A program made the position numbers and the translations under genes. Positions 1 to 8,061 of a DNA stretch of 64,000 bases are shown here, in pieces. A model generated the notes under the pieces. It was not told where the DNA came from and did not search any database. It was given only the letters and a program-made list of their open reading frames with translations. Source of the stretch: Aeromicrobium panaciterrae (GTDB lineage: Bacteria > Actinomycetota > Actinomycetes > Propionibacteriales > Nocardioidaceae). The stretch spans positions 248,001 through 312,000 of the forward strand of contig NZ_JAVDWH010000001.1 of NCBI RefSeq assembly GCF_031457275.1, given 5' to 3'. How positions within the stretch are numbered: the stretch's first letter is position 1; every line of letters begins with the position of its first letter.

Positions 1-182
1 CTGTTGGTCGCGAGCACACCCAGGTCGCGGCCGAGGCCAGCGAGCTGTCCGGCATCCTGGCCGACCTTGTCGGGGTTTGAGACCCAAAGGCCGACGAGCT
101 CGAGATCGGGGCGAGCATCGATGCCGGCGATGGCATGACGACCGACGTTGCCGGTGCTCCATTGGACGACGCGCAGGGTCAT
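1..182 (-). CDS. Dihydrodipicolinate reductase-like NAD(P)-binding protein, 3' end beyond the window
   Basis: Only the first 60 residues are inside the window. They begin [17 protein letters not shown], a Rossmann start with a glycine motif (STGNVG), followed by a segment around [14 protein letters not shown]. This is the pattern of the actinobacterial oxidoreductase family annotated as dihydrodipicolinate reductase N-terminal domain proteins, many of which sit in lipid or steroid catabolic clusters. The family call is from remembered resemblance. Its ATG overlaps the stop of the upstream SDR gene by four bases (ATGA), so the two are translationally coupled and share the KstR-like box upstream of the SDR. 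True substrate unknown; it is probably not lysine-pathway DapB. Confidence 0.6.
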   Translation of the reverse strand, partial: MTLRVVQWSTGNVGRHAIAGIDARPDLELVGLWVSNPDKVGQDAGQLAGLGRDLGVLATN

Positions 183-979
183 TCGGGTACTCCTAGGTCG
201 GGGAAGCCCATGTCGAGGTTGGGCTGATCGATGCCGCCGTCGACCTCGATGATCTTGCCGGTGAGGTAAGCGCCGGCGGGGCTGGCGAGGAACAGCACAG
301 TGGCTGCAATGTCATCGGGATCGCCGATGCGGCGCAGCGGAGTGTTGGACTCCATCTGTGCCGTCAAGCCTTCGTCTCCGGTCACGAGCTCCAGGGCGGA
401 GGTCGCGACGGATCCGACGGCGATGGCGTTGACGCGGATGCGGGGTGAGAGGTCACGAGCGGCGAGGCGCGTCCAGTGCGCGAGCGCAGCCTTGGCCGTG
501 CCGTACGCGAGGTAGCCGCGACCGCTGACTCGCCCCATAACGGACGAGATGTTGACGACGGAGCCGCCATCGCCTTTGAGCAGGTGCGGCACAGCAGCAC
601 GCGTCAGGGCGTGAGCCGTCGAGACGTTGAAGTGGAACGCGCCTTCCATTGCGGCGACGTTGGTCTTGATGAACTCCTTCGGCATCGAGCCACCAACGTT
701 GTTGACGATGATGTCGAGGCGGCCAAACGAGTCGACCGCAGTCTGCGCAAGGGCAGCGACCTGGTCGAGATCCTGCAGATCGGCAGCGACGATGACCGCC
801 TTGCGACCGAGGGCCTCAATTTGGGTGGCTACCTCCTTGAGCTGATCTTCAGTTCGAGCGGCAAGGACAATGTCGGCGCCGGCTTCTGCGAGAGCGAGAG
901 CACTAGCGGCTCCGATCCCTCGGCCGGCTCCGGTGACGACGGCTACGCGGTCGTCCAGACGGAATCTTTCAAGCACCAT
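179..979 (-). CDS. Short-chain dehydrogenase/reductase (SDR)
   Basis: A 266-residue classical SDR. Residues 12-24 hold the cofactor motif TGAGRGIG, then NNVGG, the catalytic serine in NISS and the YxxxK pair in YGTAK. The length is typical for FabG-like or 3-hydroxyacyl/steroid dehydrogenases. It probably oxidises or reduces a hydroxyl/keto group with NAD(P). It is first in an operon with the truncated Rossmann gene (4-base overlap). A palindrome matching the KstR consensus lies 22 bases before the ATG, which suggests sterol or lipid catabolism. Substrate is inference only. Confidence 0.9.
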   Translation of the reverse strand: MVLERFRLDDRVAVVTGAGRGIGAASALALAEAGADIVLAARTEDQLKEVATQIEALGRKAVIVAADLQDLDQVAALAQTAVDSFGRLDIIVNNVGGSMPKEFIKTNVAAMEGAFHFNVSTAHALTRAAVPHLLKGDGGSVVNISSVMGRVSGRGYLAYGTAKAALAHWTRLAARDLSPRIRVNAIAVGSVATSALELVTGDEGLTAQMESNTPLRRIGDPDDIAATVLFLASPAGAYLTGKIIEVDGGIDQPNLDMGFPDLGVPE

Positions 980-1000
980 GGCGGGGACATTAGCAGCAAA

Positions 1001-1016
1001 CTAGAACACGTTCTAG
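1001..1016. promoter_or_regulatory. KstR-like operator (CTAGAACACGTTCTAG)
   Basis: Two perfect 7-base arms are separated by AC. The inner 14 bases, TAGAACACGTTCTA, fit the published KstR consensus TnnAACnnGTTnnA at every fixed position. KstR is the TetR-family repressor of cholesterol catabolism in mycobacteria and relatives. The box sits 22 bases upstream of the SDR start. It also lies just upstream of a possible plus-strand promoter (TTGACG at 1019, 17-base spacer, TACACC at 1042) for the nuclease gene. Binding by a KstR homologue is inference; no regulator gene is in the window. Confidence 0.65.
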
Positions 1017-1065
1017 TCTTGACGAGGCGGCCCAAAGTCTCTACACCGCGCAATATGCTGCACGG

Positions 1066-2688
1066 GTGCAGGACTTCTCGCGGGATCTCATCGGCAACCG
1101 AGAGAACCTGCGAATCTCCGCCACCGACATCGCCAACCACGACTCGTGCGGCGCGTCGATGGCGCTGAAGATCCGCCCTGAGGTCAGCTCCGATCGATGG
1201 CAGCGGTCGTTCGGTTCGGAGAAGACGTTCATCCTCGGTGAGGTCGCCCAGCTCGTACGCAGTGCTCACGTCGCCGACGAGGCCAACGATCCGGCGACCC
1301 TCATGGCGTGGCTCCAGGAACAGGTCGAGCGGCGCAAGATGCACCGGCTACTGCGCCCCTACGTGATGCGAGCCGTGCCCAACATCCTTCAGGCTCACTG
1401 GGACCTCGAGGACGAGATCGGCGAGCTCCGCATGATCCGCGACAGCCCGTCGATCGGCCGACCGCCTCGGACTCTCAACGTGTGGGGGCCGCTCTACAGC
1501 ACCGAATTCGGTATCCGGGAAGTCCGGCGCTACCGCCTCGGTGCTGCTCACGCCAAGCCGACCGAAGACGACATGTTGTGGGCCCACACCGCGGCGCACA
1601 TCGCGGCGTCGTACGACGGCCTGCCCGCGGTCACCCGCGTACGCGTCGTCGAGATCGGCGCCGTCGACGGCAGTCTCAGCATTCTGTTCGACGGCAGCCC
1701 GGAGCAGGCGACACAGGAGTACGACGCGCACGCCCGCGGCGTCGTTGGTGGGTTGGGCGACTTCGCGGACGTACGACCGGGCTTCGGCTGCAGCTCGTGC
1801 AAAATCGCCGGCATCTGTGACGCCCTCGTACCGATGCCTCGAATGCTGGGGCAGGACGCCAAGGGCTACGCCTCGCGCTCGGTGGCTCCGTCGGACCTCG
1901 ATCGCTACCGCGTCTGCCCCGCCCAATGGCTGCTCGCCTCAGACCTCCATCTGCCGCGGACCGATGAGTACACCGAGGCGCAGACTCGCGGACTCCTGGT
2001 GCACGAGTGGCTCGAGGCGGCGCACAGGCGATCGGTTGGCTGCACCGACGCTGACCTGCCCGAGCCGGGCACCGGCATGGGCCCCGCGCAAGGAGTGATG
2101 ACTCCTGAGGAGTACGCCGTCGCGTACCCATTCCTTCGCCATCACGTCTCGACGTGCCCACTCTCTGCCGACTCCGTCGAGGTGCTCGCGGTCGAGGAGT
2201 CGTCGTTCGGATTCGACGTTGACGCCGATGTCGTCACGGTGACCAAGCCCGATCTCGTCTATCGGATCGGCGATCGCCTGATCATCCGCGAGTTCAAGAC
2301 CAGCAGCTCGCTGCCCAAGGGCGGGGCTGAGCAGGTCTACGGTCAGACAACCCAGATCGCCTTTCTGCTCTCGATGCTCTCGAGTGGGCTGAAGGATGCG
2401 TACGGAGCGACGGACGCGACCGTCGAAGTCGAGGTGCTGACTCCCGACGGCAGCGACCTCTTCGCCTGGGATCTCGACGACCGCGAGACCCTCACGATGG
2501 CCAACGATGACCTGGCGTCTGCCGCGGGCCGCTGGCACTTTGACTCGACCTGGGAGACCAACCCTGGGGAGCACTGCCTGTGGTGCCCAGTCAGTCAGTG
2601 GTGCCCCGACAGCGAGGCGTTCCAGAAGACCGTCGGCGGTAGCGGCCCGGTGCTCGATCCGATCGACGATCCACCGCCGCCGTTCTAG
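1066..2688 (+). CDS. RecB-like PD-(D/E)XK nuclease with two Fe-S cysteine sets
   Basis: A 540-residue protein of the RecB/Cas4-like nuclease superfamily. The C-terminal half has the full motif set: HEWLEA, then the acidic residue in TKPDLVY, the IREFKT (E-x-K) strand and a downstream Gln-rich helix. Four cysteines (C284 and C504, C507, C513) match an AddB-type [4Fe-4S] staple. The N-terminal half repeats the layout (C28, then C242, C245, C251) but I see no clear D...ExK, so it looks like a degenerate copy. The start is a GTG without a clear Shine-Dalgarno; a TTGACG-17-TACACC promoter lies just upstream, so the leader would be very short. Role is probably DNA processing; partner unknown. Confidence 0.8.
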   Translation: MQDFSRDLIGNRENLRISATDIANHDSCGASMALKIRPEVSSDRWQRSFGSEKTFILGEVAQLVRSAHVADEANDPATLMAWLQEQVERRKMHRLLRPYVMRAVPNILQAHWDLEDEIGELRMIRDSPSIGRPPRTLNVWGPLYSTEFGIREVRRYRLGAAHAKPTEDDMLWAHTAAHIAASYDGLPAVTRVRVVEIGAVDGSLSILFDGSPEQATQEYDAHARGVVGGLGDFADVRPGFGCSSCKIAGICDALVPMPRMLGQDAKGYASRSVAPSDLDRYRVCPAQWLLASDLHLPRTDEYTEAQTRGLLVHEWLEAAHRRSVGCTDADLPEPGTGMGPAQGVMTPEEYAVAYPFLRHHVSTCPLSADSVEVLAVEESSFGFDVDADVVTVTKPDLVYRIGDRLIIREFKTSSSLPKGGAEQVYGQTTQIAFLLSMLSSGLKDAYGATDATVEVEVLTPDGSDLFAWDLDDRETLTMANDDLASAAGRWHFDSTWETNPGEHCLWCPVSQWCPDSEAFQKTVGGSGPVLDPIDDPPPPF

Positions 2689-2717
2689 CCGAACCGCGGG
2701 CCTGCCACTCTTTCTCC

Positions 2718-3551
2718 ATGAACCTGTCCATGTTCACCCTTGAGAACGACCAGCTCGTTCCCGGTGACATTGCCCGAAGCATGTGGAGCCCGGACCAGAT
2801 GCACGGCGTCGCCGTGAGTGGCGCGCTCGCCCGCGGTCTGGAGACCAAGTTGGCCGAGATCGGCCGTACGGACCTGATCCCCGCGCGCTACACGGTGGAC
2901 CTGTTCCAGCCCGCCAAGATGGCGCCATGCACCGTCGTCACTGAGGTCATCCGCGAGGGACGACGCCTCGCGTTGATCGATGCCGCACTGATGCAAGGCG
3001 ACGTACGCGTCGCGCGCGCCAGCTGCATCTTCCTGCTTCCGACGGAGAACGCTGGCGGAGAAGTGTGGACCGCCGAAGACCACCCCGTACCCCCACCGGT
3101 CGACGTTGCTCCAGTCAGTGACCAGCCCCGGGTGCCGTTCTTCAAGAGCGATGCCGACTGGTCACAGTCGTTCCCCGAGCACCAGAACGCCGGTCGCAAG
3201 CAGACCTGGCAGGTCGGACTGCCCGTCGTTGACGGTGAAGCCGGCACGCCGTTCCAGTCCGTCGCAGCGATCGCTGACGGCACGAGCATGGTCGTGAACT
3301 GGGGCACCGAAGGTGTCCAGTACATCAACACCGACATCACCCTCGCTCTCGCGCGCAAGCCCGTGAGCATGGAGGTCGGGCTGTCAGCTACCGACCGCGT
3401 GGAGATCGATGGCATCGCCGTCGGTACGGCAGAGGTCTACGACCGCGCTGGCCCTCTTGGCACGGCGATGGTGACCTCATTGGCCAACGGCAAGCGCCCC
3501 GTCAGCTTCGAAAACATGGAATACACCGACGAGGGCGAACGCCTCTCCTAG
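2718..3551 (+). CDS. Acyl-CoA thioesterase-like (double hot-dog) protein
   Basis: A 277-residue protein with the arrangement of TesB-type or 4HBT_3 acyl-CoA thioesterases: two hot-dog halves, roughly residues 10-120 and 150-265. Segments such as MHGVAVSGALARGLE and RYTVDLFQPAKMAPCTV in the first half and WGTEGVQYINTDITLALAR in the second are typical of actinobacterial members. It should hydrolyse acyl-CoA thioesters in the cytoplasm. It starts 29 bases after the nuclease gene and converges on the glycosidase gene with four bases between stops. The nearby SDR and KstR-like box fit a lipid theme, but co-regulation is not shown. Confidence 0.75.
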   Translation: MNLSMFTLENDQLVPGDIARSMWSPDQMHGVAVSGALARGLETKLAEIGRTDLIPARYTVDLFQPAKMAPCTVVTEVIREGRRLALIDAALMQGDVRVARASCIFLLPTENAGGEVWTAEDHPVPPPVDVAPVSDQPRVPFFKSDADWSQSFPEHQNAGRKQTWQVGLPVVDGEAGTPFQSVAAIADGTSMVVNWGTEGVQYINTDITLALARKPVSMEVGLSATDRVEIDGIAVGTAEVYDRAGPLGTAMVTSLANGKRPVSFENMEYTDEGERLS

Positions 3552-3555
3552 AGGA

Positions 3556-5832
3556 TCAGCAGGTTCCGCCGCCACGCGCGATCGACTTGGCGAGCGGCAG
3601 ATCTGCCGACGAGCTACCCACGCGAACCTTGTAGCAACCTCGCGTGACGGTCCAGCCGCTCTTCCAGATCGAGAAGGCGCTGCGGTCGAGGGTGAGCGTG
3701 ATGCTTGCGGACTTGCCTGGCTTCAGGAAGATCTTCTTGAAGGCCTTGAGCTGCAGTGGCGGCTCGCCGGCCGCCTTGGGGAACGCGACGTACGCCTGAG
3801 CCACCTCGGCGCCGGAACGAGAACCGGTGTTGGTGACCTTCACGCTCACGGTCGCGGCGCCACCGGCCTTCGGAGTGACCTTGAGGCCGGAGAAGGCAAA
3901 CGATGTGTAGGACTTGCCGTACCCGAACGGGAAGAGCGGCTTGATGTTCTTGGCTTGATACCACCGGTAGCCGATGAGGAGCTTCTCGCTGTAGGTCGAG
4001 CGCGGGATGCCGTCCGTCCCCGTCACGCCGGGGAACTGCTCGGGCGTACGCAGCGGTCCGTCACCCACCTGCTTGGGGAAGGTGATGGGGAGTTTTCCGG
4101 AGAAGTTGGAGTCGCCGAAGAGCAGGCTCGTGATCGCGTCGCCATCCACCTGGCCGGGGTACCAGTTCTCGACGACCGCCTTGACCGAGTCCAGCCACGG
4201 CATGGCCAGCGGGCCACCGTTCTGCAGCACGACGATCGTGTTGGGGTTGGCCTCAACCACGGCCTTCACCAGCGCGTCCTGGTCTCCGGGGATACCAAAG
4301 CATCGGCTGACCAGGCCTTGGAGCACCTCGAGGAACGGATTGCAGTACGCCTGTCGCGGCGTCAGGTCCGTCCGGTCCTGACCCTCGATCTCGGCATTAC
4401 CGACGAAGACGATCGCCGCGTCTGCGTCCTTGGCGGCGAGACCGGCGAGCGGCGGGACCGTGCCGGTGTCGTAGGAGACCTTGGTGCCATTGACCGCAGC
4501 ACGCTTCTTCAGTGCGGCCAATGGGTCGGAGACGTCGGGATGCAGCCCGAAGACTGGTACGTGGTTGCTGCCGAATCCCTGCGACGAAAGCTGGGCACCG
4601 AGCGTCGAAGCTGGCAGACCAATGACGGCGATCTTCTTGGCTGACGACTTCAGCGGGAGGATCTTGCCGGAGTTCTTGAGCAGAACCGATCCCTCCTCCG
4701 CGATCTTCTTGGCCATCGCGAGGCTCTGCGGAGTCGTCGCTACCGCCTTTGCTGCCGCGTCACCAGTGACGGGCGGGTGCTCGAACAGGCCGAGCCGGAA
4801 CATCGGGGTCGCGATGCGGCGAATCATGTCGTCCACTCGCGCTTGCGGCACCGAACCGTCCTCCACCGCAGCCTTGAGCTTCGGTCCCCACTTTGCGGGC
4901 TGCGCTTGGGAGATACCCGCGTAGCCGTCGCCAGCCATCTCCATGTCGAGACCTGCGTTCGCGGCGTCCGCGGTGGTGAAGTGCGCGCCCCAGTCGCTCA
5001 TCACGAAGCCATCGAAGCCCATCTCCTTCTTGAGGAGATCCGTCAGCAGCGCCTTGTTCTCGCAGGCGTAAACAGAGTCGACCCGGTTGTACGAGCACAT
5101 GAACGAACCGACGCCAGCCTTGACGGCGGCCACAAACGGCGGAAGGTACATCTCGCGCAGCGTCCGCTCGTCGACCTCCGACGAGTTGATCATGCGGTCG
5201 GTCTCCTGCTCGTTGAGCACGAAGTGTTTGGCATCGGCCATCACGCCCGGCTTTGACTGAATGCCCTTGATCAGGCCCACACCCATCTGGGTCGTCAGGT
5301 GCGGATCCTCGCCCGCATACTCCAGGTTGCGACCCGCCAACGGATTGCGCGACATGTTCATGCCCGGGCCAAGGATGACGTTGACGCCCTTGGCGACCGC
5401 TTCGTTCGCCAGCACCTTGCCGTACGCCTTGATCAAGTCGGCGTTCCAGGTCGAGCTCTGCGTAACGCCCTGAGGAAAGGCAGTGGTGCCCTTCTGGTTG
5501 AAGCCGATTCCGCCGGAACTGTCGTTGAGCACGAGGTCCGGGAGGCACAGCCGCGGGTTGCCGACGATCACACCAGAGGCACCCTTGTTCGGAGCCTTGG
5601 GATTGAGGATGCCGATGCCGGTGACCATCTGGATCTTGTCGTCCAGAGTCATGGCCGCAACCAGTTCCTGCGCGCGCACCTTCGGCGTCTTCGACGCGTC
5701 CATCCAGCTACAGGCGTCAGTAGTCGTCTCGGCTGCTGCGGGCGAGAGCGCTAGGGCAGAGCCGGCCATCGCCAATGCCGCCACAAGGACACCTAAACGG
5801 CGGCCCCCACGGTTCTCCAGAGTGGCGCGCAT
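3556..5832 (-). CDS. Secreted glycoside hydrolase family 3 (beta-glucosidase-type)
   Basis: About 758 residues. I chose the ATG at 5832 because GGAAGG lies six bases upstream; an upstream in-frame ATG would add 14 residues with no better site. A signal peptide ends near SPAAAE. Then come the GH3 N-terminal barrel (KHFVLNEQETDR; nucleophile Asp in FVMSDWGAHF), the GH3 C-terminal domain, and a fibronectin-III-like end domain (VSVKVTNTGSRSGAEVAQAY). Enzymes of this layout release glucose or xylose from plant or bacterial glycans outside the cell. A perfect palindrome (5866-5878) upstream could be a sugar-responsive operator. Exact sugar specificity cannot be read. Confidence 0.92.
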   Translation of the reverse strand: MRATLENRGGRRLGVLVAALAMAGSALALSPAAAETTTDACSWMDASKTPKVRAQELVAAMTLDDKIQMVTGIGILNPKAPNKGASGVIVGNPRLCLPDLVLNDSSGGIGFNQKGTTAFPQGVTQSSTWNADLIKAYGKVLANEAVAKGVNVILGPGMNMSRNPLAGRNLEYAGEDPHLTTQMGVGLIKGIQSKPGVMADAKHFVLNEQETDRMINSSEVDERTLREMYLPPFVAAVKAGVGSFMCSYNRVDSVYACENKALLTDLLKKEMGFDGFVMSDWGAHFTTADAANAGLDMEMAGDGYAGISQAQPAKWGPKLKAAVEDGSVPQARVDDMIRRIATPMFRLGLFEHPPVTGDAAAKAVATTPQSLAMAKKIAEEGSVLLKNSGKILPLKSSAKKIAVIGLPASTLGAQLSSQGFGSNHVPVFGLHPDVSDPLAALKKRAAVNGTKVSYDTGTVPPLAGLAAKDADAAIVFVGNAEIEGQDRTDLTPRQAYCNPFLEVLQGLVSRCFGIPGDQDALVKAVVEANPNTIVVLQNGGPLAMPWLDSVKAVVENWYPGQVDGDAITSLLFGDSNFSGKLPITFPKQVGDGPLRTPEQFPGVTGTDGIPRSTYSEKLLIGYRWYQAKNIKPLFPFGYGKSYTSFAFSGLKVTPKAGGAATVSVKVTNTGSRSGAEVAQAYVAFPKAAGEPPLQLKAFKKIFLKPGKSASITLTLDRSAFSIWKSGWTVTRGCYKVRVGSSSADLPLAKSIARGGGTC

Positions 5833-5865
5833 GGGAGTCCTTCCTCGAAGCGGTCCAGGAGGGCA

Positions 5866-5878
5866 GCGTTTCAAACGC
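5866..5878. promoter_or_regulatory. Palindrome upstream of the GH3 gene (GCGTTTCAAACGC)
   Basis: Perfect 6-base arms around one C, 34 bases before the chosen ATG of the glycosidase gene. Position and symmetry suit a LacI- or TetR-type operator; glycosidase genes are often controlled by LacI-family repressors. No regulator gene is adjacent. Confidence 0.4.
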
Positions 5879-6024
5879 GCTCCGTACCCGGTTGCGAAAC
5901 TGTAACGAGTTCTAGGACGGGTCTGTTACGAATCGAGATCCGTAGAAGAAGGTCGGCGATACCGCGTAACCCGACGGTCGGAGCCGCGTTATTCATCTTG
6001 CAGACGGCAACTCCCTCCCGCCTC

Positions 6025-6074
6025 TGCGGATTTAGGCCCGGCCCGTGGACTCCCTCCCGGCCGGGCTTTCCGCA
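6025..6074. other. Large imperfect hairpin in the GH3/tRNA-Ser gap
   Basis: TGCGGA (6025-6030) pairs with TCCGCA (6069-6074), and inside it GCCCGGCC (6036-6043) pairs with GGCCGGGC (6059-6066). That gives 14 pairs with a small asymmetric internal loop and a 15-base terminal loop. It could be a terminator remnant or a structured RNA. Apart from this, the palindrome at 5866 and the terminator at 6107, I see nothing in the roughly 310 bases between the GH3 gene and the tRNA. Confidence 0.45.
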
Positions 6075-6106
6075 TTCCCGCCGGCTTCGTGCTCGAGAAA
6101 CGCAAC

Positions 6107-6136
6107 AAGGCCCCACCCAAAACCGGGGTGAGGCCT
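6107..6136 (-). terminator. Rho-independent terminator after tRNA-Ser(CGA)
   Basis: AAGGCC-CCACCC pairs with GGGGTG-AGGCCTT around a short loop. Read on the minus strand it is followed by a T-rich stretch, and it lies ten bases beyond the tRNA 3' end. Confidence 0.7.
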
Positions 6137-6145
6137 TCTCGCGTT

Positions 6146-6235
6146 TGGCGGTGGCGGTGGGATTTGAACCCACGGTGGGCGTGAACCCACACAACATTTC
6201 GAGTGTTGCACCTTCGGCCGCTCGGACACGCCACC
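6146..6235 (-). tRNA. tRNA-Ser (anticodon CGA)
   Basis: Acceptor stem GGTGGCG/CGCCACC, long class II variable arm, T-loop TTCAAAT, anticodon loop CTCGAAA giving CGA (reads UCG). The 3' CCA is encoded, unlike the other three tRNA genes here. Length 90 bases. Confidence 0.95.
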
Positions 6236-6288
6236 GCCGAAGAGGTTACCGGACGTGAGGTGTCCCGACCCAATCGGGATAGGCGCCG

Positions 6289-6897
6289 TCAGTCAGCGGT
6301 GGGCGGGTTCGAGATCGACAGGAACGTGTCGCTGAACAGGTCGATGTCATCCGATGGTCCGCGCCCCGTACCGGCACCCTTGAGCAGGCTCACCAGCTCG
6401 GCGGTCGCGCGATCGATGCGCTCACCGAGCGCGTTCGTACCCTCGGAGCCCCAGTCGTACGGGGAGGCGAAGACGCCAGTCGGTACGGTCAGCGCCTGCA
6501 TGTAAGCAAACAGCGGGCGCATCGCGAAGTCGATCGCCAGCGAATGCCGGGCGGTGCCACCCGTAGCCGCGAGCACGACCGGCTTCCCGGTGAGCGCTTC
6601 AGCGTCGAGTACGTCGAAGAACGACTTGAACAGCCCTGGGTAGGACGCCTTGAAGATCGGCGTGACGACGATCAGTCCGTCGGCCGCGAGGACCTTGTCG
6701 ATCACGGTCTGCAGGCGTGGAGGTGCGAAGCCGGTCAGCGTTGCGTCGGTGATCTCGTGCGCCAACTCGCGCAGCGAAACCACCTCGACGGTCGCGTCCC
6801 CGTACTTGCGCTTCACCGACTCGGCGAACCGGTCCGCCAGCAGGCGCGTCGTCGACGAGTCACTCAGTCCGGCCGAGATGGCGACGATGTTCGTCAT
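6289..6897 (-). CDS. NAD(P)H-dependent FMN reductase paired with LLM monooxygenase
   Basis: A 202-residue flavodoxin-fold protein. The N-terminus MTNIVAISAGLSDSSTTRLL and the segment VTPIFKASYPGLFKSFFDVL match the SsuE/MsuE-like FMN reductases, in particular the actinobacterial CE1759 type that pairs with an LLM partner. It would supply reduced FMN to the monooxygenase encoded by the overlapping upstream gene (4-base ATGA overlap at 6894-6897). The pair probably handles an organosulfur or other small substrate, but neither sequence shows which. It is the last gene before tRNA-Ser(CGA). Confidence 0.88.
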   Translation of the reverse strand: MTNIVAISAGLSDSSTTRLLADRFAESVKRKYGDATVEVVSLRELAHEITDATLTGFAPPRLQTVIDKVLAADGLIVVTPIFKASYPGLFKSFFDVLDAEALTGKPVVLAATGGTARHSLAIDFAMRPLFAYMQALTVPTGVFASPYDWGSEGTNALGERIDRATAELVSLLKGAGTGRGPSDDIDLFSDTFLSISNPPTAD

Positions 6898-7997
6898 ACT
6901 GTCGCCTCTTCGGCAGCGGCGATCTTGGCGGCAACGCGTGCCGCGTGGGTCGGAGCATCCGGTACGTTCGCCGGCCGGCGAGCATCGAACTCCGCGCGAA
7001 GTTGCGGCAACACCTCACCGAGCTCATCGAGCTGCTCCAGCACCGTCTTGATCGGCAGACCTGCATGGTCGACCAGGAAGAGCTGGCGCTGGTAGTCACC
7101 GAAGTACTCGGCAAAGGTCAGCGTCTTCTCGACGAACTCCTGCGGGCTGCCGACCGTGAGTGGCGTCTGCGAGGTGAAGTCCTCGAGTGAGGGTCCGTGA
7201 CCGTAGACCGGCGCGTTGTCGAAGTAGGGACGGAACTCCTTGACCGCGTCCTGGCTGTTCTTGCGGATGAAGAACTGGCCGCCGAGACCGACGATTGCCT
7301 GCTCCGGTTCGCCGTGCCCGTAGTGGGCGTAGCGCTGGCGGTAGAAGTCGATCAACCGGACGTAGTGCTCCTTGGGCCAGAAGATGTTGTTGGCGAAGTA
7401 GCCGTCGCCATAGAACGCAGCGAGCTCAGCAACCTCCGGCGTACGGATGTTGCCGTGCCACACGAACGGCGGCACCCCGTCGAGCGGGCGCGGCGTAACC
7501 GTGAATCCCTGCAGCGGCGTACGGAACTGGCCCTGCCAGGTGACTACGTCTTCATCCCACAGCCGGCGCAGCAGTTGGTAATGCTCGACGGTCAGCTCGA
7601 TGGCCTTCGAGCCGTCGAAGCCGAACCATGGGTAGACCGGAGCGGTATTGCCGCGACCGAGCATGAGATCCATACGGCCATCGGCCAGGTGCTGCAGCGT
7701 CGCGTAGTCCTCGGCGATCTTGACCGGATCGTTGGTTGTGATCAGCGTCGTCGAGGTCGAGAGGATGAGCTTCTCGGTCTGCGCCGCGATGTACGCGAGC
7801 GTCGTCGTGGGTGACGACGGTACGAACGGCGGGTTGTGGTGCTCGCCCGTCGCAAAGACGTCGAGTCCGATCTCCTCCGCCTTCTTGGCGATCGTGATCG
7901 TGTTCTTGATGCGCTCGTGCTCGGTCTGGACGGTCCCATTGGTGGGATCGGGCGTCACGTCACCGACTGAGAACAGTCCGAACTGCATGCTGGTCAT
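6894..7997 (-). CDS. LLM-class flavin-dependent monooxygenase
   Basis: A 367-residue luciferase-like monooxygenase. Typical features are LDVFATGEHHNPPFVPSSP near the start and DGRMDLMLGRGNTAPVYPWF near residue 110. It should use FMNH2 and oxygen, with the FMN reductase downstream as partner. The start at 7997 is supported by AAAGGAG eight bases upstream; an ATG three codons later is possible. The closest remembered family is CE1758 of corynebacteria. A near-palindrome at 8015-8032 lies next to the ribosome binding site and could be a repressor site. Confidence 0.9.
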   Translation of the reverse strand: MTSMQFGLFSVGDVTPDPTNGTVQTEHERIKNTITIAKKAEEIGLDVFATGEHHNPPFVPSSPTTTLAYIAAQTEKLILSTSTTLITTNDPVKIAEDYATLQHLADGRMDLMLGRGNTAPVYPWFGFDGSKAIELTVEHYQLLRRLWDEDVVTWQGQFRTPLQGFTVTPRPLDGVPPFVWHGNIRTPEVAELAAFYGDGYFANNIFWPKEHYVRLIDFYRQRYAHYGHGEPEQAIVGLGGQFFIRKNSQDAVKEFRPYFDNAPVYGHGPSLEDFTSQTPLTVGSPQEFVEKTLTFAEYFGDYQRQLFLVDHAGLPIKTVLEQLDELGEVLPQLRAEFDARRPANVPDAPTHAARVAAKIAAAEEATV

Positions 7998-8014
7998 CCC
8001 GCATTCTCCTTTAA

Positions 8015-8032
8015 GAACGTTGTGGAATGTTC
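8015..8032. promoter_or_regulatory. Near-palindromic operator candidate (GAACGTT-gtgg-AATGTTC)
   Basis: Seven-base arms with one mismatch and a 4-base spacer, just upstream of the ribosome binding site of the LLM monooxygenase gene. A repressor here would block both flavin genes. The TTGAAC half-site look is MarR/TetR-like; no such regulator gene is adjacent. Confidence 0.4.
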
Positions 8033-8061
8033 AACTAGTTTCTCACATGCTGTATTCCCGA

